From positions 2,563,846 to 2,627,845 of the forward strand of contig JAPWDM010000033.1 of NCBI GenBank assembly GCA_035578155.1: a DNA stretch of 64,000 nt, in the 5' to 3' direction. The notes beneath the pieces are model-generated. The model did not search any database. It worked only from the letters and a program-made list of their open reading frames with translations, and was not told the DNA's origin. Below, piece after piece: positions 58,536 to 64,000 of this stretch (the first letter of the stretch is position 1; each line of letters begins with the position of its first letter). Source of the stretch: Brachynemurus nebulosus (Eukaryota > Arthropoda > Insecta > Neuroptera > Myrmeleontidae). Position numbers and translations under genes: made by a program.

Positions 58536-59710
58536 ATGAAAGAAAAACTATTAGCAAATATAAAATAATATAAAACGATATGAAAATGAAAAATTTTCTT
58601 AAAAAACTTAGAAAATTATTACTAAAATTCTTGACTGAAAACTAGAATGACTTCGGATTCAAAATCAGCGACCCTGAAAACCTTGGAGTACTGACTTTCA
58701 ACCAAATTTACAACGTTTTCGACTTTTGGTCAGCTTTTTAGGATTTGGCCCCACTGTGCGTCGGAGTGAAAAATGTAAAAATCGTTTTGTTGGGTTTGGA
58801 TACAAAGAGCCCGAAGATAATATTATGGAATATCTTATTCTTGTAAAAACCCGAAATACAATGTTTGATGAGCATGAGTATGTAAGACGCTATTTGAAGG
58901 GTACTTTGAGAGAAAATATCGGAAAAGAATGCGCATCGGAGGATTGCAATAACATCTTGAAAAAGATGGCTCGAAATTATTTAAGTCGAGATGAGTTAAC
59001 ACAACCTATCATACCATCACTAAGTTCTCTTCAACACGCTAAATTTGATGAAGTAAATAAACATTTAGGCATTAAAGATGAAGATTCATTGGATCCAATA
59101 AGAACATTATAATATGATATGCAATATGAGAAAAATTTCCTAGGTAGCATTCAGGATGTTTCGTATTCACCATTTTATGTATTTTACGGAACATCTGAAC
59201 AGGTGACAATATATCAAAATTATTGTCGTGCTACAGGAAATTTAGCAAAAATAAGCATAAATGCAACGGGAAGTTTAGTACGAAAATTATTTCGACCAAA
59301 GGGCACAAAAATTGCACATATATTAACATTGATAAATGTATACAGTCTATTTATCAAATGCTTACTGAAGCACAGGATATACACACAATAACTCTGTGGC
59401 TGAACAGATTTTTAAAACGAACTAATAAAAAACCAAAAGAAATAATAGTTGATTATTCTCGAGCTCTTTTGCGGGCTTGTTTAATGGCATTTAATGAAAT
59501 ATCATTGAACATTTACATTGAGATTTGTTTTAAAGCTGTTATGAATTAAAATACTATTTCTAATAGTAATTTCGTATTAACGTATTTAAGAGTCGACGTT
59601 GCACACTTAATTCATTTAGCCTGTCGATGGAAGTGTTGGAAAAAAGTCGAACAAAATTCTCAAAGTTTTCTTCTCCGATGCATTGCTCTTTTAGTAGACT
59701 ACCAAACCCT

Positions 59711-60146
59711 TAGGGATATGACACGGAGTGAAAAAAATCTATTATTAAAAAATCGATTTTTCTCTTTTTTTCGATTTTAGAAGAAATAATCGATTTTTGC
59801 GAAAAATTCGATTTTTTTTTAATTACTTGAAAAATTACATATTTTTCTATATAGGTAATAATAAAACTACCAAATTAATATTAACAATTATTTAGAATGA
59901 AGATTAGTTAAAATGGTAAGTGTCAAAAATAACCAAAATGACAACTTTCTTGTTTTAAAACTAAAAAACAAACCAAGTTTTCTTTCACCGTTCAAAATAA
60001 ATAATAAGGAAATAATAGAGTGTAATTTATATAATCGATTTATTAAAAATCGATCATTATTATTTAGAGAATCCATTATTAAAAATCGATTATAAGAAAA
60101 AATAATCCATTAATATAAAAATCGATTTTATTTTTTCCCATTCCTA
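59711..60146. mobile_element. hAT-type ATCGAT-rich MITE in the MULE gene
   Basis: Starts TAGGGATATG and ends with ATTCCTA, after TTTTTTCCC. Flanks CAAACCCT (59703-59710) and CAAACACT (60147-60154) are a 7-of-8 match. Interior rich in AAAAATCGATT. The MULE reading continues across when the insert and one flank copy are set aside. Confidence 0.78.
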
Positions 60147-60984
60147 CAAACACTACAGGACTTCGAAGAGCTTTTTGAATTAACATGCATCATGGCGTTT
60201 CAGTCGTGCACGAATTCAACAGTGAAATCAAAAACAGAATACCTCAGTGTGAAAAAAGTGTACCAAATTGCAGAATTTTATATCCTGTCGACATGTTGAC
60301 ATTAATAAACAGCTTGAGACATACCAATCTAAATCTGATGAATTCGATACTATGAATTATAACAACAGTAGCGACGTTGTACAAGTGTAGATAATTACAT
60401 AAACAATATAATATGCAACGCTCAAACCGTTACTAAAGAAGGCAGTGAGCTGAATGCATTTTATTGTCCGGAATTCGGAAATAATTTAATTCGAATTAGT
60501 AAAGAATTTTCGTTATGGACAGCAGTAACAATACCATATGGAGGAGCAAGAAAATTAAATTCAAATTTAGTTAAAAAGAGATGTCCTACACCAATGCCAA
60601 TAGTTAAAAAACAATTGATAAAAAAAAAAGGAAAATGAGAGTAAAGGTACAATTCATGTGATCTTGAAAACTGGCGGAATGAAGCGGAAATTCCAAGGTT
60701 CCACGATGTACAAAATTATGATACTGAATATATAAGTTCCGACGAAGCCCATGAAAATGATCGAGAAAGTGAAAAAATACTCGAAATTCATAGCACTGAT
60801 AAGGAGAGTAAAAATATCCAATATGTAAATTCCTTTGAAAACAAAAAAGAAAAAGTAATCCATAAAGGAAATATATTCAAAAACAATATTGAATATGAAA
60901 TAACATTTAAAAAAGAAAAATTATTTCAAATATTTTGATAAATATCCGGAAATAAATTTAGTCCAATCAATCTACACAAGTCCC

Positions 60985-61984
60985 TGTAAAAATTGTTAAC
61001 AGGATAAAAAAATATGGTCCTGTAGAAAAAAATCTAAGGAAGATAGCGTTTTATTTCTCCAAAATTTTGATGGCGAACCTAGCCTAAAAAATTCGTAAAA
61101 GTAAAAAAAAAAAGGTTTTTCGCTGATAGAAGAGAAAATTGAACTCGAATCGAAAAAAGTTACATTAGAACGTTCCAGGTATTAAAATTATCTATCGATT
61201 GATGTATAATAAGTTATAGGTTGATGCACAGGCCATAGAGAAAAATGGAAAAAAGCGTTAAAAATCACATTTTTTAAATTTGTTAATTACTTTTTTTTAA
61301 ACACAACTTACAAATTTGTTATTTGGTAAAAATATATCCTCTCGTTAGCTAAAGAAGCAATTTTTTTTTTGTTGCGAAATCTTAAAAATTTTTCTAGAAA
61401 TTTCAGTTTTTGTAAGAAAAGCCTTTTTCTAGAAATGATTCTCTTGGTCAGAGGATTATTGTAGAGTAACGCTTAAGAGCTCAAAATATTTTCAAAGATT
61501 TGTTCTACCATGTGCAGGTAAATAAAGGTTGATTTTGTAAATTTTTGATGTTCAAAATGGCACTCAAAAATAGTACCGATTTTGAGGTTAGGTTTTTCCC
61601 CTGTATTTTTTTAAATTTGATATTTATCGAAACGGGACTAGTGACAATCAATAGTCATTTTTTTTTCGTATGCAAAAAAAAAATTTTATCATATGATCGT
61701 CTGGTGTTTTTTTTTTAAAAATTCCTGGATCCTTTTTACTTATACAAGACGTATGAAATTTACACATTTTGTTGTTAAGTATTTAGTCTGCGATAATAAA
61801 AATAACTCCTAATTTTCGATTTGAGTTCAATTTTCTTTTCTGTCAGCGAAAAACCTTTTTTTTTACTTTTATGAATTTTTTTAGGCTAGGTTCGTCATGA
61901 AAATTTTGGAGAATTAAAACGCTATCTTCCTTAGATTTTTTTTCTACACGACCAAATTTTTTTATCCTGTTAACAATTTTTGCA
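60985..61984. mobile_element. TIR element of exactly ~1,000 bp with ~170-bp arms, in the MULE gene
   Basis: AAAAATTGTTAACAGGATAA starts the left arm and its inverted copy ends the right arm. The arms agree through CTAAGGAAGATAGCGTTTT, CCAAAATTTT and GCGAAAAACC-type words. The target duplication is unclear. No transposase. Confidence 0.8.
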
Positions 61985-62307
61985 AAATTAGCATTGTGCT
62001 TTCACAGATTGATTGGATTAATTTTCAAGATTTATCAAGTTCAAAAAAATTAAAAGAAAACAATATTTTCCTAATTAATGGTGGATTTTGCCGAGCCATT
62101 ACAATTGAAAAAAATATTGCAATTGACATTCCAAAATATTACTCAGTAATTGAGATGAACGCACAAAATTTGGACATATTCCAATTTGTGAAAAAATTAA
62201 TACAAACAGGAGCTACAGCATCCATTCTACAAGATCGTGGTAATTTATTATCCAATTGGCGACCGTTCATTTTTTGGTACCAAATCTGCATGTCTATGTA
62301 TGCGTAA

Positions 62308-63241
62308 TACAGCCATTGTTATAAACCTACCCTCGCCACAAGGGGTCTCAAACCTTTTTCTTTCCAATATTTAATCTAATTTTATTTTTGAATTCTATTG
62401 AGAGCTAAATGCATCTTTATTGGAATTAAGTAGTGTATTATGATAATAATTTATTGTCAGCTAGATATTTAAAAAATTTGGGGGACAGGTCTACCCACAC
62501 TGTCAATTTCCCATTGGGTGTCCTTAAAGACTAGAGACTACTGTATATAAATAATTCTTTTTTCATTTCAGGCGACTCCTCCCCTGGGCCCCCGATAGAG
62601 GCTTTGCCTCTTGCACCATACCGGGGCCTTCGCCTTCTATACCTACGGGTGTTCGTCTTCTGTTCCATACCTATGGGGGCTCCACCCTTATCAAACAAAT
62701 GATAACATTATTTGTTCTCAAGATATGCGAGACAAAATATATTTTGGCAAGAAACTAATTTTTTCAATTTTTTTTACTTCATTCTTTTTTTTTTTTAATT
62801 TTATAATTCAATACTAGCGTTTTTAACATCAAGGAAGGTTCTTAGGCCATTATATAATAATGTTATGGTAAAAAATCCATATAATCTATATTATCTTAAT
62901 AAAGTTAATTCTGTTTTTTTTTTACCACAAAAAACAAACCGCTAATCCGAATTTGCCGAAAACTTTATCCGGTCTTAATTTTTTGATTAGGCATCTAATG
63001 AAATTAGTCCGGAGTTGATATCATTATTTGTTCTCGAGATATGTGAGACGAAAAAAAATTCACGAACTAACGAACGCACGCACAGACATCACGCTAAAAA
63101 CGATGGATTCGGATTCTAGTGACCTTAAAACGTGGAGATATGTCAAAATTAGCGATTCGTAAAATCGGACCCATTACAATAACTTTCTATGGGAAGTTAA
63201 AAAAAGTAAATTGTTTTAATTTCACAAAATATACTCATTTT
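62308..63241. repeat. Unclassified repeat fragments, including a direct duplication
   Basis: A ~55-bp block with ATCATTATTTGTTCTC(A/G)AGATATG occurs near 62698 and again near 63020. A GC-rich stretch with GGGCCCCCGATAGAGGC and repeated CCATACC lies at 62580-62690. The end (GGACCCATTACAATAACTT) looks like a dispersed repeat. The 68-residue frame at 62611-62817 is not recognised. Confidence 0.5.
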
Positions 63242-63319
63242 TAGGGTTCCTAGTAGTGTCCGACCGAAGATCAGTTTGGCGGCCGAAGCCGATGTTCGGC
63301 CATCATCAAAACCTTCGGC

Positions 63320-63444
63320 CGAAGCCGAAGCCGAAGATGCAATTAAATTTCGAGGTGCCGCTACTAGTGAACCGTGGACAGTTAAACCGCGACAGTTCAA
63401 CCGACGACAGATCAACTGAAGACAATTTAACCGTTGGACAACAA
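63320..63444. repeat. GCCGAA hexamers followed by a degenerate 15-bp tandem array
   Basis: GGCCGAAGCCGAAGCCGAAG lies at about 63328-63348. From 63373 units like CGACAGTTCAACCGA, CGACAGATCAACTGA and AGACAATTTAACCGT follow one another. Confidence 0.75.
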
Positions 63445-63518
63445 TCAATTTGCTACCAAGAACAAAATTATTAGAATTTTATCTAACAATAAAATAAATG
63501 CTGGCATGTGTATGTATA

Positions 63519-63624
<106 letters not shown>

Positions 63625-63767
63625 TACCAAATTTTACGTTTGTTGGTTATTTGTTAGTATTTCTGTTTTTGATGTCGATTGGAGCTTATCTGTTATAGTA
63701 AAATTAACGTTACATTTATAAAATTTGTGGTTTATATCAAATATTCAATTCATTTAATGATAAAAAA

Positions 63768-63941
63768 ATGTCGTTGAGGTTCATATTATCTACGAAAAAT
63801 AAAAAACAGCTTTACCATGATGGTTATTTATATTATAAAAAAAAACCGTTAATAAAAACAGCATTACATGGCGTTGCATTTCGTATCATTCAACTTTACT
63901 TTGTTCTGCAATTATTCATACAGATAGTGAGAAACCTACAG
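63768..63941 (+). CDS. FLYWCH zinc-finger exon, with an apparent 1-nt frameshift
   Basis: ATG at 63768 opens MSLRFILSTKNKKQLYHDGYLYYKKK. After the nine-A run at 63837-63845 the frame that fits the FLYWCH domain is offset by one base and continues with SITWRCISYHSTLLCSAIIH and HTDSEKPTG. FLYWCH fingers bind DNA through the F/Y-x-L-W-x-C-x...C-x...H-x-H pattern; here W, both Cys and one His are visible. The exon stops at ACAG|GTTAGTAA (63941/63942), a good donor, so a longer spliced gene or a FLYWCH-MULE fusion probably continues right of the window. The shift is either a sequencing slip in the A run or a real pseudogene lesion. Confidence 0.68.
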
Positions 63942-64000
63942 GTTAGTAATTTCCTTTATAAATAAATAAATGAATAATTTTTAATAAATTAATTTTTCCT

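Larger units (their letters stand above)
58726..62307 (+). pseudogene. MULE (NOF/Phantom-like) transposase relic with two nested insertions
   Basis: Fragments in order along the plus strand: 58726-59112 (open), a stop, then 59119-59310 with SINATGSLVRKL, where the first catalytic Asp appears as Asn. After a shift near 59310 come TEAQDIHTITLWL, EIIVDYSRALLRAC (second acidic residue) and, in a further frame, YLRVDVAHLIHLACRWKC (59585-59640). Interruption by a hAT-like MITE (59711-60146), after which coding resumes (DFEELFEL, then NAFYCPEFGNNLIRI at 60450-60490). A polar acidic segment (60660-60940) is interrupted by a TIR element (60985-61984), and the C-terminal part is open at 61985-62307. 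These blocks match the large transposases of NOF-type Mutator-like elements as I know them. Terminal repeats were not found. Confidence 0.72.

Overview
The window looks like AT-rich, intron- and transposon-rich nuclear DNA of an arthropod, most likely an insect. A hemipteran (aphid-like) origin is my inference from the mix of families (BEL/Pao, Copia, Gypsy with env, PIF/Harbinger, NOF-like MULE, YqaJ-type nuclease, FLYWCH, many hAT/Tc1/piggyBac-type MITEs). It cannot be proved from sequence alone. Nothing looks prokaryotic: there are no operons, ribosome binding sites or CRISPR arrays.

Host genes are sparse. The best is a minus-strand spliced gene of unknown function. Its first coding exon is 9702-9781, the second 9529-9641 and the third 1-581, which runs off the left edge. 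Splice sites and codon phase agree, and the ~9 kb intron is packed with nested repeats. At the right edge a plus-strand FLYWCH-type exon (63768-63941) ends in a splice donor. A tRNA-Ala(AGC)-like gene lies at 37121-37192, and a weak candidate 3' exon at 33958-34131.

Layout: 0.6-9.5 kb is the host intron, with an ATCGAT-rich hAT-type MITE, a MITE shared with 12.5-12.9 kb, a concatemer of Helentron/HINE-like elements, a Tc1-like inverted-repeat element carrying a captured cysteine-rich reading frame, and a foldback. From 11.5 to 17.2 kb there is a row of MITEs, several with exact target duplications. From 17.4 to 23.8 kb lies a BEL/Pao element with a truncated 5' LTR and a hAT-like insertion. 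From 25.2 to 33.7 kb lies a complete PIF/Harbinger element (intact transposase plus spliced Myb/SANT-like partner), split by a young Copia element. From 35.1 to 36.7 kb there is a third HINE-like copy, from 38.0 to 39.5 kb a decayed mariner-like element, and from 41.2 to 42.3 kb a hAT-type element. From 43.0 to 44.3 kb a retrotransposon ORF1-like frame is fused to a YqaJ/lambda-exonuclease-like nuclease, with a tRNA-like sequence just upstream. From 44.75 to 58.54 kb lies a Gypsy provirus-like element whose env resembles arthropod mononegavirus (chuvirus-type) glycoproteins rather than the usual baculovirus-F-like env. Its leader is invaded by a 2 kb foldback and a MITE. From 58.7 to 62.3 kb lies a NOF-like MULE relic hit by two further elements, and from 62.3 to 63.6 kb other repeats.

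The genes do not form one pathway. The window is a nested transposon archive: many insertions can be delimited to the base by target-site duplications, giving a relative order of events. All coordinates and repeat alignments were made by eye; family names rest on motif recognition, not on database searches.
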